From NCBI GenBank assembly GCA_009760855.2, contig WPIO01000028.1, forward strand, positions 3,055,501-3,119,500: 64,000 nt of DNA, written 5' to 3'. The notes beneath the pieces were generated by a model. It was not told the origin of the DNA and did not search any database. It worked only from the letters and a program-made list of their open reading frames with translations. A program made the position numbers and the translations under genes. Positions 1 to 13,599 of the stretch are shown piece after piece; the stretch's first letter is position 1; the number at the start of each line of letters is the position of its first letter. This stretch comes from Cristatella mucedo (lineage: Eukaryota; Bryozoa; Phylactolaemata; Cristatellidae).

Positions 1-52
1 ACATGGGAAACGTATATGCAGTGAAGAACAAGTGAGGTTTTGTCATGGAATG

Positions 53-54
<2 letters not shown>

Positions 55-124
<70 letters not shown>

Positions 125-149
125 ATGCGTGTGTGCTTGCATGTGTGTG
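55..149. repeat. (GT)n microsatellite
   Basis: About 70 bp of uninterrupted GT dinucleotides, then an imperfect tail with GCATGC interruptions. The Cys/Val-rich open frames here are repeat artefacts. Confidence 0.97.
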
Positions 150-1837
150 ATTTGGCCGAGCGATATAACTTTGCCTTTCCACTCTGCCGAGCTGCTGCTT
201 TATGGTCATTTATCTCTGTCCGTAATCTGACTCATAATCACCACTGGCCTCCTAATTAGAATCTGATGCCTTAATCATGGTCAGCTATTTTTCCGAAGGC
301 GAGTTTGAAGTAGCTTCCTGATGCCATTCTAGCAATGCGCGTTTATTTTTTGCCTATCATGCCAAGAATTGAATTTACATGAGCTGACATTCCACTTGTA
401 ATCTCAGCTTGTAAAAAGTCGAGAGGCATACTTGTCAGCAGGGGCAGAGCCGGGGGGGGGGGGCAATGGTCCCCCATGGACAGAAGGAAGTACCTATATC
501 CTGAGGCAAAGTCCCCCCTGCTCAAGAGACATGAGCAATGTATCTTCCCCCAAACTGAAAATTCTTACCTTACCCCCAACCTGAAAACCTTGGCTCTGCC
601 CCTGCTTGTGAGTACATTTCAGCATCCTCAAATAGACAGATGAGAATATGTGGGCTCACATCATCGGAGCGTGTTGGAAGAGGAGGGTTCTAGTTTGAGT
701 GCAGGGTGGCACTCGAAACGCGATTTCCTACCAATTTTCCCAGCGTGCTTTGTCTTGACGGCCTCGGCTGATGAGCCTTTATGAAAAGTGACGTGCCAGG
801 CCGAACTGGTTTGAAATAAAGTTGCAGAAATGTCGCTCGTGGCACCAAGCTGAAAGAAAATGCTAATGAAGCCACGAGAATCAGCTTTGGACGATAGGCG
901 AAGCTAATAAGATCTTAACCTGTCTTCCAGCTCCTGAGCTACCTCACTTGTCATCGTAGCTTAGGTCAATTGATGATTTGGTAAAAGAGCCTTGACAATG
1001 CACCAAAGCCCTCTGGTTCGCCTCGGGTTACTGTTTGGCAGCAGAAGCTGCCAGGCTCGATTATTCTCCCTGTTTCGTAATGTGAGTCTGTGGTGACGGC
1101 GTGACATTGCAAACGGTCGCACGTGGAGGATCGTCTGTCGGTGATTTGGTTTGGCACGATGCTCGAATTTATGGCCACGAAACTCGATTGCAATTACTAA
1201 TTGACAAGTTTTATTTTGGCCCTTGGTGGAAACGCATTCAGAAATTAGAACGTGTACCGTGTGCCTCGTTGAGTGACGGATTTTACTGTACCTGAGTAGT
1301 CAAGCAGACATTCGCCGTTGAAAACAGTGGCACTCGGATTGCTATCCCATTGACGTTGGGCTGCAAAGACAATTTTTTGGCCAATGTGAACCTGTGGGAC
1401 TACAGAGGATTGTTCAACGGCCTTGACCATACTCAAAAGCAGATTTGGCCGAGGAGGTGGCCAGACCTTGACCTTCCAGGGCAGCTGATCAGTGAGAGAG
1501 ACTGGGGGAGACCTGGTGGACAGGCTCCTACGCCTGTAGCCTACTCTGCTTGGATCGACCCTATGGGGTTCTGGCTGGGATGCACACCTACAGAGTTATT
1601 TGGATTAGCTGCATGTGGTAAGGTTAAGGTACGATCTCATTCCTCTCTTAATTCTAGCTAGGTTTGCATTGGGCAGCACTGATACGAAGAAGCTATTCAA
1701 GAGAGCCTAGCGAAAATTAGCCAAAACTGACAATGCAGCTGTGTACATCGGTTCAGACAAAAGGGATACCTGATTTATTCGATGTACTCAATGTATGTGG
1801 CACTCAATGTAATGCCTATCGGGTCGCAAGGAGATGC
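150..1837. other. No recognised gene
   Basis: No family was recognised on either strand. The stretch contains a 12-base G run near 451-462 and a 103-codon open frame at 1350-1661 (plus) with no motif I know. The sequence looks like aged intergenic DNA. Confidence 0.5.
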
Positions 1838-1843
1838 CAGTGG

Positions 1844-1879
<36 letters not shown>

Positions 1880-3135
1880 TTGCACTTGATAAAGCGCCCT
1901 CAGAGAACTTAATCTCTTTCTAGGCGCTTTACATTTGCTGCAAAGTGATACGCAACAGAATAGTAAGTAAAATCATGCCTGAAAAACAAACAAAATGAAT
2001 AACATGGTTAGGGGTTACATGCACTGGGTCAGCATGCAAATGTGGTTAGTGGCAGCATGAACAGTGTCAGCACGCATAAGCACATCGAGGACGAATCACA
2101 AGGACCCACTAAATGCTGTCCTAAATAGGTATGTTTTTAAGTTTCTTTTAAATGTGGTCAGGTCAGGGGATGTTCTGATGCAGGTCGGGAGGGAGTTCCA
2201 GGCTGTGGGAGCATACGAGCTAAATGCACGGTCTCCAAAGGATTTAAGGTTTGTACGAGGTATTTCTAGACTGTTGGATTCAGAAAAGCGAGTGGTACGA
2301 TGCTTTGCCTGATGGGGTAGTATATCTGAAAGATAGGCTGGAGCCATAGAATGAAGAGACCTAAAAGTGAGCGACAAAACCTTGAAGTCAATCCGTTGCT
2401 TGACTGGTAACCAGTGCAGGCGGCGAGAGAAGTGGAGTAATGTGGCAACTGCGACGCTCACGACAGACAAGCCTAGCTGCAGAGTTTTGCACCAGCTGCA
2501 ATCGCCTGATCGCACATGCTGGTAGGCCAGTAAGCAGTGAGTTGCAGAAGTCGAGACGAGATGTCACGAATGCATGGACCAACTTGGACGTGGTATCCTT
2601 ATCTAAACAAGCCCTAATTTTTAGCAATGTTATGAAGCTGAAAATAGGCTGATTTGACTGTGGAGCTGATGTGGTCGTCTAACGAGAGGTCGCTTTGGAA
2701 TATGACACCTAGATTTCGAGCTGATGCAACTGGAGATATGCTGGCAGAGCCAATTTTGAAAGTCAGCCTTTCCAATTTCTGAATAACACTAGGTTTGCCC
2801 ATAACTAGTAAGTTAGTTTTATCATCGTTTAGTTTTAGAAAATTTGCTGCCATCCATGATCGGATGTCATCAATGCATGCAGCAAGTGAGTTGAGAGAAT
2901 TTGAGGTGCTCGAAGGCTGGGAGGGATCAAAGCAAAGGTACAACTGAGTGTCATCCGCATAGAAGTGAAAGCCTAGATTGTGCTTGGCAATCACATCAGC
3001 GAGAGGGAGAGTATAAACGGTGAAAAGGACCGGACCTAGCACAGAGCCCTGAGGTACTCCATATTTTAGAGGTACTTCAGATGATCTTTGTCCATTCACG
3101 TCAACACTCTGGAGTCTCCCACTGAGATAGGATGT
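1838..3135 (-). mobile_element. L2/CR1-type LINE (family A), 5'-truncated
   Basis: Minus-strand non-LTR retrotransposon. The 5' part (2614-3099) encodes reverse transcriptase with the PQGSVLGPVLF block and the catalytic YADDTQLY motif (F/YADD family). The thumb and C-terminal part follows in 2096-2627 but is split between frames near 2430, where an indel in the segment encoding the LHWLPVKQR motif breaks the reading frame. The 3' UTR ends in the AAAGCGCC/GGCGCTTT hairpin tail and (ATT)n, seen on the plus strand as (AAT)n at about 1845-1880. There is no endonuclease domain, so the copy is 5'-truncated and dead. It is one of the three closest family A copies, with those at 20 kb and 34 kb. Confidence 0.92.
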
Positions 3136-4525
3136 ACTGCAAATCAGGGCTACAGGCTAAAACGAGTTTTAAGCAAGGTCTGGTAGTTATTATGCAAATT
3201 TAAAGACCATCGCGGCGACTAAAAATTTCTCACTTGCATACTACTGTTATATCTGAAATCGGAGCTGCTGCTGCCAATGGTCCAGATGGTAAAATGGTGG
3301 GCGGCCAACTGTGAGTCGCTGGCCTAAACTTTGACCGGCTCCCAGCTGGCTTGCTGGCAGCTGAAGTGTGCAGTACCCTCTAGGATGCCATCCCTTTAAT
3401 GCTCTGCCCAGGCAGGCAAGCTCACGGGCCTTGAAGCACGGGTCGCGGCCTCCGGGCGCTCGGCTATAGGGTGGTGCAGCGCGCTTGAGATGGGGGTCCC
3501 ACACGAAGCACACGACCAGGGCCGTACGACCAAGGTTTACCTCGAGCGACCGAACCCTCTTAGTGCCGCTCTGCCACCAAGAGTCCAGGTCGCCCAGGCA
3601 GACACCATCCATTGCCGGTCTTGTTTGGAGCATAAATGATTAAGCAGCGTAGGTGCTAGCCCTCTTGTTCAACCCTCCGCATTGGAGACATCAGCGGCGA
3701 ATTAAATAATGCAGCAGCATTGACTGCATCTATCGTGGGTCGAATCGTCAGCTGAAATCGGCGGGCTGCTCGGTCGCAGCACCAGCCCTCAGCTACCTCG
3801 CGTGACTAAGCAGGCTAAATGTGCCTGCTCTCTTATCAGCCAATGACTCGGGTCTGTGCAGTTCTAGGAACTGATGTGACGTGCTACCGGATGCCGGAGA
3901 GGGTAGACGCTACCAACGGCCGGCTCGACGTCGCGTCGTCGTGCTTCAAAACGCTGCCGCTTGCAAAAAATTTCTGCCCCGACGACGGTCAGTTAGTGTT
4001 GGCTAGTTCAGTGTTGAAACTTATCGTGTTATGCGGTCCAGCTTCATCGCCGCAGAGATTTTCCTCCAGCCTTTTGATTAAGGTAGTTATAATGCCACCA
4101 ACTTTAAAAGCGCCGCTTCAACTCTATTCGACGTGCGTCGAGACGCTGTCGTATGACGGGCAGCAGGCGCGGGATGCTTGCTGGACGGGAAGAGGATGAA
4201 TTGCTCGGAGAGCACTCGATTGCTGCGAGATGGTCAGCCAGTTCTGGGCAATCGTTTCGATTCAGTAAGCTAGCTCCCAACAGAAGTGAAATACGGCATG
4301 CGCAGTGCGTCATCGTCATCATAATCGTCCAAGTTTCACGAGTAAATGTTTGTGAACCTTCTAAAGGGTGACTGAACTCGAGACCGAAAAGAAGGCCCTA
4401 CACGACACCGCGGCGAAAATGTATCGTAAAACTGGAGGAAAAATTTCACATCCTGTCATTCATGAGTTGAGCCCACGAACTGCGAAGTCAACCTTGCAAG
4501 TCCAAGAAGTTCACTCAGCTCGACG
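3136..4525. other. Spacer with unassigned open frames
   Basis: A 128-codon minus-strand frame with an ATG (3247-3633) and a 126-codon plus-strand frame (3819-4199) are open, but neither carries a domain I recognise. A repeat origin or chance are both possible. No splice-linked gene model was found. Confidence 0.4.
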
Positions 4526-4530
4526 CAAAA

Positions 4531-4690
4531 TTAATAATAATAACTCACTTGATATAGCGCCCTCGGAGAACTCAATCTCTTTCTAGGCGCTTTACATTTG
4601 GTGCAAAAGAAAACGCGATCGAATAGTTAGCGGTAGGTAGCCTGCTCAATGAATAACAAGAATAACGTGAGTAGGGGTGACGTGAAAAAT
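4531..4690 (-). mobile_element. LINE family A 3'-end fragment
   Basis: On the plus strand (TAA)n is followed by the reverse complement of the family A tail (AGCGCCCTCGGAGAACTCAA, then TAGGCGCTTTACATTTG) and about 80 bp of decayed 3' UTR. There is no coding part. Confidence 0.85.
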
Positions 4691-5289
4691 GTTCGCTGTC
4701 ATACGAAACTGCCGTAGTCCCGGAGGAATTTTTATGACAGCGCGCAAGAACAATGTCAGTCTGGCCGTGGCGGCGACGGTCGTTATTCGCAGGGTATGCG
4801 AGAGAGAGATTGCAAAGGGTCAGCAATGCTAAGGGGAATGGCCAGAAGGTACAATGAAGCCGCCCCTATTAAGCAGCTCTCCGCTTTTACTCCGCCGACA
4901 CCGCCGGAGCCGCAGCCGACTTCGCGGCGATGGCACTCGGCCTGCGCACCTGTCGCTCGCTCTTACGGCACGGACACTTACTAAAGCGCTACGGGATGCC
5001 AGGATTGCAGTTTCAGGATTGTAGCGACTCCCTCCCTCTCTTGCCGTCGACCGTCGGCTGAAATCCCGCAAAACAAACTCAGTCTGCATTTGTTGTTAAT
5101 TTATTAGGCGCCTAGCTCGAACACCCCGCTACCTGCGGCGCAGCTTTCGCCGACAGCAAAAGGCACCGCGAACCTCAGCACAATGCTGGCTGCCCGGGCG
5201 TAGGCCCGAACGCTTGCACTGTTTCTCGCGTTAATCTGTATAGTATTAAGTACCCGTCCAGCGTGTTGTGGAGGCGCGTCTGTAGCGGC

Positions 5290-5392
5290 TATCAGTCAAA
5301 TGTAAAGTGCGCCTAGAAGGAGATTGAGTTCTCTGAGGGCACTATATTAATTGTATAATTTTTACTATTATTATTATTATTATTATTATTGT
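5290..5392 (+). mobile_element. LINE family A 3'-tail fragment
   Basis: Sense-strand tail AAATGTAAAGTGCGCCTAG, then GAGATTGAGTTCTCTGAGGG, ending in (TTA)n. Only the terminal hairpin and tail remain. Confidence 0.85.
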
Positions 5393-5455
5393 TTCACGGT
5401 GCGAGCATGAGGGCCGGTGCCTTTATCCGCCAGCATGAGCGTGAAGTACAACCGT

Positions 5456-8069
<2,614 letters not shown>

Positions 8070-8345
8070 AGAGCTTAAGAGATTGAATAGAGTCGTGAGA
8101 GAGACTGGGGCAGCTAGAAACCTACCTACAGAGAGCGGACTTTACAGCGACCGAAGCCCGATCGCGAACATTAGTGGTATAATTTACGCGGAAAGCGCCT
8201 CGCGTCCTCCCGTCGACCTCCACTTCCGCTCCAATTGCCCGCTCGTCGATCTCCCGCGGCTGCTGCGCTCGTTCTTTTACGTCGCGCGAGTCGAACTAAT
8301 CGACGCCGTCGATCCCGCTGGCTGCAGCTACGCATTCGCCGCGCC

Positions 8346-8398
8346 GATCGCCGCAACGATCGCCGCAACGATCGCCGCGCCGATCGCCGCAACGAATG
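8346..8398. repeat. 12-bp tandem repeat (GATCGCCGCAAC)
   Basis: Units start at 8346, 8358, 8370 and 8382, about 4.4 copies. The third unit is GATCGCCGCGCC. Confidence 0.9.
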
Positions 8399-9276
8399 CC
8401 GTCGCAGGCGCCCTTATTTTTCCAGACCGAGGCGCTCGAGAAAGCAAAGCAAACCACAAAGTCTGTCCGTAGTATTCGGTCGCTGCGAGCCCACGCCCCG
8501 CGCCGCCGAGCGCGCGGCGCGGGCTCGCGCAGACGCCGGACGTGCCCCGCTCCGTCCCCCTAGCGCCGGTCCTGCCATTAGCTGCGCCAGAGATCAAAGG
8601 TTCATTAGCGAGCGCATTCCTGGCACCGCGACCGACCCGCGCTATCATTGGCCTCCCGGCGGCGACCTCAGCGGCCTCTGCAGTCGGCCGATAGCCCGAG
8701 GACGTACCGCTAGAGAGCGCCACTGGCGAGGTGCCGCAGCCTGCCCGTATCGACTGCGTACCCAGACCGCTTGTCGCTAGGCGGTTCCGAAATCGACTCG
8801 GCCGCTCGCCAGTCGGCCACCACCGGTGCCCGAGGCGGCGGCGGGCTGCCAAATGGAGCGGGTAGCCTGAGGTTTGGTTTCAAATCGATACGACCTTAAT
8901 TGACCGCTGTCGGACGCCTGCTGCAGTCACTCGGTACTCCGGCCCGCCCCGTGCTCCGCGCTTCGGCGCTCGAACCTTGGGAGCTTACAGAGCGAGCGAG
9001 CGAGCAGCTCCGCGGTGGCAGCGGCAGCTGATGGCCCCGACGGAGAAGCCATCTGCTCTTTTTTCGGTCTGTGTGTAGTGCAGACCGTGGAATCCAGCCC
9101 ACCGGCGGCGCACTGCTGCCTGCCGCGTAGGCAGCGTTTCAGCAGCCGTCGAAGCTGAGCGTGAGCGCCAGTCTCAGAAGGATCTTGAAAACGAGCAACC
9201 GAATATTTCCGGAAACTCTCGGCCCGCTTCGGCCGTCAAAGGCTCTGGCGGGCGGCTGCCTCTGCACGACGGCCGC

Positions 9277-9344
9277 CTCTGTCTAGAAGCGGTTCTACGG
9301 CGTCCACCTACTCTGTCTAGAAGCGGTTCTACGGCGTCCACCTA
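9277..9344. repeat. 34-bp perfect tandem duplication
   Basis: The unit beginning CTCTGTCTAGAAGCGG occupies 9277-9310 and repeats exactly at 9311-9344. Confidence 0.92.
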
Positions 9345-9829
9345 CTTTGCTTCCATGTCTATGGAGGCCGCAGCGTCCCCAGCTTCTAGAAGCCATCGAG
9401 AAGCTTCGCCGAACGGTGCGGGCGACGCGAGCTACGCTAGGTTGTGATGAGACGAGCCTTTGGTAGAAGTGAGATTCGCCTGCCAAATGACGATCGGCTC
9501 GCCAAGCCGTCCACGCGCCCGAAGTGGCGGGAATATGACTACTGCGAGATGACAGCGAGCAGGAAGAGGGGAGTTAGTGGGACCGAAACCCTCCACATCC
9601 CAAAGCGGTGGATTCGGGCTGTTACAGCCGTTCAAGCCCAGGGCCCATTTTGCCCCTAGTTACCCCTAGTCTACGGGATACGACAGGCGACCTCGAGCAG
9701 ATCTTTTAGCTAAGCATACATACACCCGCTGGCAGACTTTAGAAATGCACTGAACAATTAATTTGCCGAGAATCAGAGCAGGTTTTCCACGCATTGCTTT
9801 TATGATACGCCGCTGCAGCAGCCATAGCC

Positions 9830-9990
9830 TATATACATTTCATTTGTTTAGCGCCCTGGGGAACTTAATCTCTCTATTCGGGCGCTTCGCAAATGCCACA
9901 GGGCTCGAGTCTACGGTTTTGGTCATGAAATACGTTCACCTTGACCTCGGTCGTTAAAGGCGAGCACCTTAACCAACGGAGTCAAGCCAG
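9830..9990 (-). mobile_element. SINE family B (tRNA head plus L2-type tail)
   Basis: Plus-strand order is ATTTCATTTGTTTAGCGCCC (tail), GGGCGCTTCGCAAATGCCA, GGGCTCGAGTCTACG (B-box side) and GCACCTTAACC (A-box side), so the element lies on the minus strand. The head is partly rearranged. Diverged copy. Confidence 0.75.
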
Positions 9991-10195
9991 AGCACGGAGA
10001 TAAAAAATGTTACCCGGCGGCAAGTCTGCCACAGCTGCTGTACCTTAGAAAGCCTCAACTCAGAAGCAAACCCTGCAGCTGCCTAAATATTGTTTCAGGT
10101 AACCAACCGGATGTGACTAACAATACATTTCTTGCGGCCACCAGTGACAAGAGCATAGAAAATGTTTGCATATATATATATATATATGTATGTAT

Positions 10196-10335
10196 ATAAT
10201 TCATTTGTATAGCGCCCCAAGATAACTTAATCTCTATTCAGGCGCTTCACATATGCCTCCGGGCTCGAGCCCACGACCTCAGCCAGACCGTGGTCGGGGG
10301 CGAGTACCTTAACCGCTGGACCAAACCAGCTCGGC
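10196..10335 (-). mobile_element. SINE family B (tRNA head plus L2-type tail)
   Basis: Good copy. Read on the minus strand, a tRNA-like head (A-box-like TGG..AGCGG and B-box GGGCTCGAGCCC) is followed by the LINE-A-like tail with GAAGCGCCTGAATAGAGATT and a GGGGCGCTATAC end. It is preceded on the plus strand by a (TA)n tract at 10168-10186. Confidence 0.85.
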
Positions 10336-10692
10336 GAATCAAGCCTGTGCACGAAGGAGCCCCTTCCCTTCGACGAACGCGGTTGTAACCTTACGCCGTT
10401 TTCGACACATTGGCTGCGAAGATAAGTTTTTGCCTAGACCAACTTCCAATGTCATTGGAATCGTCACCAAAGAAGCCAAGTCAGAATTATTCCTAAAGAA
10501 GGAATAAACATCCCTAAAGTCAGCAGAAACGCAAAGACGAGTCGGCAAAACGCGGAGACCATGAAATCGATAGTGCTCTCCTGTCATCAAAAACATCGCT
10601 GTATGACATATAGCACTGTCGCCGAACTGATGCTTGCCAAAACAAGGTTACCCGTTAAGCAGGTACTGACAGCCTCTAACTATCCTACGACT

Positions 10693-10719
10693 CGCACTGC
10701 TGACATCGGCAGCAGTGCG
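10693..10719. repeat. Perfect inverted repeat, 10-bp arms
   Basis: CGCACTGCTG, loop ACATCGG, then CAGCAGTGCG. Confidence 0.88.
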
Positions 10720-12242
10720 ATCGCAGAGTAGTAAAGCAGATTTACCACCGCCAGAGAAGCAGCGCATTACGTCAGCAGTACGTACATTAGCAGACTCGAA
10801 AAAGCTACAGCAGTCGCTGGCTCGAGTCAGTGGCGACAAGCGACGCAGGAGGAGCGATCGCTTCGTCGTTCATAAAATCTTCTGCGACGGTTTAAGGTAC
10901 CGGAAAATCTGCACACCACCAGCAGTTCTACGCCCTGGCGTAAGGCCATAACTCTGGTTTCCCATGCCCTATATCGTTTCCCAATTTCCCCACGTTTAGC
11001 TTCAACCGTGGCCAGCACCTGCGCTCCAGGGGTCACCTTATTGCCCTTGACGTCGCCTTGATTAGCCGCAGTAGGGCCATTCCTTAATGCCTGTCCTTGG
11101 CACCCTTAAGCTCCTGCTTTTCAATGCTGCTAACATTCCATGTACTATACATTAGCAGTCAGTAGATTAGATTTTCTGCCACTAGCCGTGGCTGCAAATA
11201 TCGTTTATCTGCGAAAAGAGCAATGGCTATCTTCATGAACGTACGCCGAACTTCAATCGGACGCTCAGTAGCTGTGAATATTAAGTCTTGAGCTATTGGG
11301 GTAAGGTCTTTCTCATAATTCAATCAAGTTCAGCACAACATTGATCTGTGATTCGCGTAAGCTAGATAAAGCACAGCTCCTTAATTCCCCGAAGTTTAGC
11401 AGAGAATTTTCCTGAAGGTCCAATTGCGGCACACAGAGCAAGCAGTCAATCGGCTCATAGACACTAAATTCCTCGAACAGTGCTTGTCTCGCGTCCACCC
11501 AGATCGAATGGCATACTTCGGGTATAATGCTCCCCGATATAGCCACAAGCAATGAGATTAGCGCTAGAGGACTGCCAAGGGTAATCGGCAGTTATCCGAA
11601 ACGTCCAATACTAAATCTCATAGACGCCCTGTCGTGAAATAAAGGTCCTCACCTTAAGCATGGTGCATGTAACAATGCTAGTCATTGCAGACGCGAGAAA
11701 AATACTAGATCGAAGCTTGTGCCTCGAAGCATGGCGATCGAGTCGGAGATGCTGCTTCGCTACATGAAAGAAAGCTAAATGTAGTAGATCGCGGCGGCAA
11801 TAAAGAGCGGCCAAATGTAAATATAAGAAGTCCACATACTTCGCCTAGAGCAGTCTATTCTGCAGCCTCGGATGCTAATCTGTACAGTAACCCAGCCATG
11901 GCGTCAAATTCGCTTCGAAGAAACAAGTACAACGGGCTCAAAAGTGCTACAGACGTCGTGGTGCTTTTTAAACTAAAGATTGCAAAATATCTTGCTCCTA
12001 TAGGCTATAATTCAGGATTATCTCAAGGTCTGTTATAATCTGGTTGATGTAGCAGGCCGGAGTTTTATTAGACTTTTTCGCTGCACGACAGACACACGGT
12101 GGAACTAGCGAATTCGCCTCGGAGCATGACCATAAGGTCGCAGAAGTAGTTCCTGCATGCGCAGGCACGCAGGTGAAATTAGAACACGATATAAATCAGC
12201 ATCGTCCGTACACCTCAGAAATAGCGGCGAAGGGCTAAGGTG

Positions 12243-12276
12243 CTCGCACTTCACGACCCAGGTCGTGAAGTGCGAG
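12243..12276. repeat. Near-perfect palindrome, 16-bp arms, 2-nt centre
   Basis: Arm CTCGCACTTCACGACC, centre CA, then its exact reverse complement. The left flank (AAGGTGCTCGCACTTCACGA) resembles the anticodon-arm part of the SINE family A head, so the palindrome may derive from a SINE fragment. Confidence 0.92.
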
Positions 12277-12724
12277 ACGTGCAGCAAGAAATCTGTACTA
12301 CCCACTGCGAGCAGAAGTCATATCAGCCAAGGATGTTCTGCCGAATATACACGAGCCTTCTAAATCTGATGACCTTTTTAAATAAGTCTGTAAAATTTCG
12401 TAACGCAGTGCGGCTCTGTATTACTTCCATGGCGAGAGGGAAACCACCGTCCAGCTTGGAGGCTCGGTAGGAGCCGATGAATGATTGCATTAGTAACTCA
12501 TTGTTAAAACATAAGCGTTACATGACGGTGCATCCTGTTCGGAGTTGTTATAATTCATGAACTGCTAAAAATTTGAGACTGCCGTCGAGTAGAGCGGCCA
12601 GTATTTAAATATGCAGTACCTGCGGTTATCGCTCATTCATTCTATGTGCCCTTTGGGGTCAGTTAAAATGACTGTTAAGGGTAGTCTGGGTCATTTACAC
12701 GGACATCCTGCCATGCAATACTAA

Positions 12725-13592
12725 CGTCATTAATATGTCATTAGCCTCGGGTCATGTCCCAGCACCTTTCAAAAAAGCTGTAGTCAGGCCACTTCTCAAG
12801 AAAGCGACACTAGACCAAGAGAACTTGAGCAACTACCGCTCAGTCTCCCTTCTACCATTCCTATCAAAGACACTGGAACGGGTCGTGGCGGACCAGCTGA
12901 ATTCATATATCGGTACTTCACACCTTGCTAGTAAGTTCCAGTCTGGCTTTAGAGCTAATCACTCCACAGAGTCAGCATTGCTTAAGGTATACAACGACCT
13001 ACTTAGGAATGCAGACATGTGTAGAGTGTCTCTGCTTGTTTTGCTCGATCTTTCAGCAGATTTTGATACCATCGATCACAAAGTTCTTCTAGAGCGCCTC
13101 TCATCTCGCCTGGGCATCACGCCTATCTCTCAGATATACTCCCCCATCAGGCCTAGCATCGTACCACCCGCTTTTCGGAATCCAACAGTCTAGAAATACC
13201 TCGTACAAACCTTAAATACTTTGGAGACCGTACATTTAGTTCGTATGCTCCCAAAGCCTGGAACTCCCTCCCAACCTGCGTCAGAACATCCCCTGACTTG
13301 ATCACATTTAAAAAGACCTTAAAAACACACCTATTTAGGACAGCATTTAGTATGTCCCCGTGATTCGTCTCTCATGTGCTTATGCGTGCTGACACTGTGC
13401 ATGCTGCCACTAAGCACATTTGCATGCTGACCCTGTGCATGTCACCCCTAACCATGTTATTCATGTTGTTTGTTTATCAAGCATGATATTACTCACCATT
13501 CAATCGCATTTCCCTTTGCAGCAGATGTAAAGCGCCTAGAAAGAGATTGAGTTCTCTGAGGGCGCTTTATCAAGTGTGTTATTATTATTATT
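12725..13592 (+). mobile_element. LINE family A copy with internal deletion
   Basis: The plus-strand frame at 12735-13193 begins in the N-terminal reverse transcriptase region: [49 protein letters not shown]. It reaches the motif A region ([14 protein letters not shown]), where family members typically have DLSAAFDTIDH. Near 13118 it then jumps to the C-terminal segment of the same ORF ([17 protein letters not shown], another frame), losing the YADD catalytic motif. The 3' UTR and the TAAAGCGCCTAGAAAGAGAT tail with (ATT)n follow. This is the only copy here that shows the RT N-terminal part. Confidence 0.9.
13384..13459 (+). repeat. 38-bp direct repeat in the LINE-A 3' UTR
   Basis: GCGTGCTGACACTGTGCATG at 13384 and GCATGCTGACCCTGTGCATG at 13422 begin two diverged 38-bp units, each ending near CACTAA/CCCTAA. 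The same pair recurs in the other family A 3' UTRs, so it is ancestral to the family. Confidence 0.75.
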
Positions 13593-13599
13593 ATCCTGT

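Larger units (their letters stand above)
8140..9440. other. G+C- and CpG-rich block, possible promoter or 5' region
   Basis: Composition changes sharply from the neighbours, with dense CpG. It contains a 12-bp tandem repeat (8346-8398) and a 34-bp tandem duplication (9277-9344). Several overlapping Arg/Ala-rich frames on both strands reflect base composition, not genes. It could be a CpG island of an unseen gene; no initiator, TATA box or conserved exon was recognised. Confidence 0.35.
10340..12724. other. Spacer, two hairpins, no recognised gene
   Basis: Only short unremarkable open frames. Two perfect inverted repeats are present, at 10693-10719 and 12243-12276. I see no conserved protein segment on either strand. 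Confidence 0.45.

Noticed and set aside
1350-1661. 103-codon plus-strand frame
   Set aside because: No motif, no splice context, length possible by chance.
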